From: Symbiodinium natans
Lineage: Eukaryota; Sar; Dinophyceae; Suessiales; Symbiodiniaceae
Direction of reading: 5' to 3'
Assembly: GCA_905221605.1 (NCBI GenBank)
Contig: CAJNDS010002477.1
Span: forward strand, 310,001-374,000
Length of the DNA: 64,000 nucleotides
Position numbers and translations under genes: made by a program. Positions 63,302 to 64,000 of the stretch are shown here, piece after piece (the stretch's first letter is position 1; each line of letters begins with the position of its first letter). The notes under the pieces were generated by a model. The model had not been told where the DNA came from and did no database searches. It saw nothing but the letters and a program-made list of their open reading frames with translations.

Positions 63302-63999
63302 TCCTGGGTTGCGTCCGAAGGAGCTTCGGCCACGTCTTCCGCCTGGGCTCGCCTGCTTGGCGGAGGAGCAGGTGGGGTAGGGCGTGGTGTTGAGTTCGCC
63401 CGGAAACGCGCATCGCTTTCCGCTAAGGAAAGATGCCTAGCATGGCTCCTTGCTTTACTCCTGGAAATCGAACCAGGGCTTTTTGTAGGGAGATCTCGCG
63501 CGCTTCTTTCCATGTTCACCTCCCTTGCTGCATCCAGCTCTTCTTGTGGCAATCTTGATAGCTTGCCTTTGAGGCCTTTGGATTTGCCGTGTCCTTTATT
63601 CCATCCTTTTCCCATAGCTCACTTCCTAAAAGAGAGAGCGGTTTGTGTCAGGCCATCCTTTTTTGCTTTGGCTTTAATTTTGGCTTTAGACTTGGGAAAA
63701 GCGGGTGTGGTCTGGGGAGGCAAAGGAGGAATCTGAGGGAGAGACTCTCCTGTGCTGCTACTTGCCACTGCTTCACATGCACTGGTGTTTGAAGGCACAA
63801 CGGCTGCGGGATGGGGCGAGCAACTCTGCCTCAAGCCGAAGAAGGCTTTCACGCCAGCCTTGGGGTCTAGGCTTCTTTTTTGGGCTTCTTGGAATTTGCT
63901 GTTAGGCTTCTTGCAGACCTGACTGCACCTGCCTTGACATCCCGGTTTGGCCTTTAGGATTCTGACAGCTTGGAAAACTCCACACTTTTTGCATACCAC
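63061..63999 (-). CDS. N-terminal frame with internal TGA, Cys cluster and Gly/Lys-rich segment
   Basis: Frame 63,619-63,999 (continuing past the window edge) has CKKCGVFQAVRILKAKPGCQ, then GRCSQVCKK, a zinc-finger-like Cys cluster, and a basic tail. It stops at TGA (63,619-63,621). The same frame then continues with Ala, Met and GKGWNKGHGKSKGLKGK through to 63,061. Either the second part starts at its own Met (63,615), or the TGA is a recent mutation or readthrough site. The second part probably joins the kinase-like frame by a splice or frameshift at 63.06-63.2 kb. Confidence 0.4.
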
Positions 64000-64000
64000 T

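Noticed and set aside
1-64000. Dinoflagellate spliced-leader relics at gene starts
   Set aside because: I looked for the CCATTTTGGCTCAAG core on both strands and saw no copy; genes here are intron-rich, not retrogenes.

Overview
The window reads as nuclear DNA of a dinoflagellate. Four things point there. (1) Introns end in AG followed by a G, and many start with GC or GA instead of GT; I could phase a long run of exons this way. (2) The left half is full of TTTAGGG/TTTGGGG telomere-like words, with two clean arrays. (3) Every gene I can support lies on the minus strand, as expected of unidirectional dinoflagellate gene arrays. (4) Decayed reverse-transcriptase pieces of types I associate with dinoflagellate genomes are present. 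No rRNA, tRNA, CRISPR array or spliced-leader copy was found. The species cannot be told.

Layout, left to right (transcription runs right to left). 1-8.4 kb: mostly non-coding telomere-like degenerate sequence with one exon-like block. 8.4-8.95 kb: exons of a nucleotide-diphospho-sugar glycosyltransferase (PF03407/GT77-like). 9.4-15.1 kb: scattered exon-sized frames, a degenerate ~50-nt repeat field (12.5-13.65 kb) and a GGGGTTT array. 16.06-17.66 kb: an intron-rich JmjC/cupin-type Fe(II)/2-oxoglutarate oxygenase resembling ribosomal oxygenases. 18-28.5 kb: mainly telomere-like intergenic or intronic DNA with a few exon candidates, including a Cys-cluster gene at 22 kb.

The centrepiece is about 28.6-47.05 kb. 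It is one very large, intron-rich minus-strand gene encoding a protein built like fungal cell-wall alpha-1,3-glucan synthase (Ags1/Mok1). The order is possible signal peptide, GH13 domain, beta-sandwich and starch-binding-like linker, a second GH13 domain, one membrane segment, a GT5 glycogen/starch-synthase domain, and a multi-pass membrane region. Two points are unusual: GH13 is duplicated, and the catalytic nucleophile Asp is replaced in both copies (Glu in the first, Ser in the second). A LINE-like RT fragment sits in one intron and a 1-kb AT-rich block in another.

48.03-49.17 kb holds a compact gene for pICln (methylosome/snRNP assembly chaperone). From 49.5 kb on the sequence changes character: telomere-like words vanish and the region becomes a repeat and retroelement zone. 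It contains an RT remnant (51.6-52.0 kb), a degenerate tandem repeat field carrying a recurring palindrome (53.3-55.7 kb), and long uncharacterised minus-strand frames (55.7-58.9 and 59.7-64.0 kb). One of these looks like a diverged protein-kinase fold. Two related intron-like repeats and a perfect 73-bp inverted repeat tie these frames together.

Functionally, the glucan-synthase-like gene would couple alpha-glucan polymerisation on the cytosolic side to export or remodelling outside the cell. The GT77-like gene would add to glycan synthesis. The oxygenase and pICln are housekeeping-type genes with no evident link.
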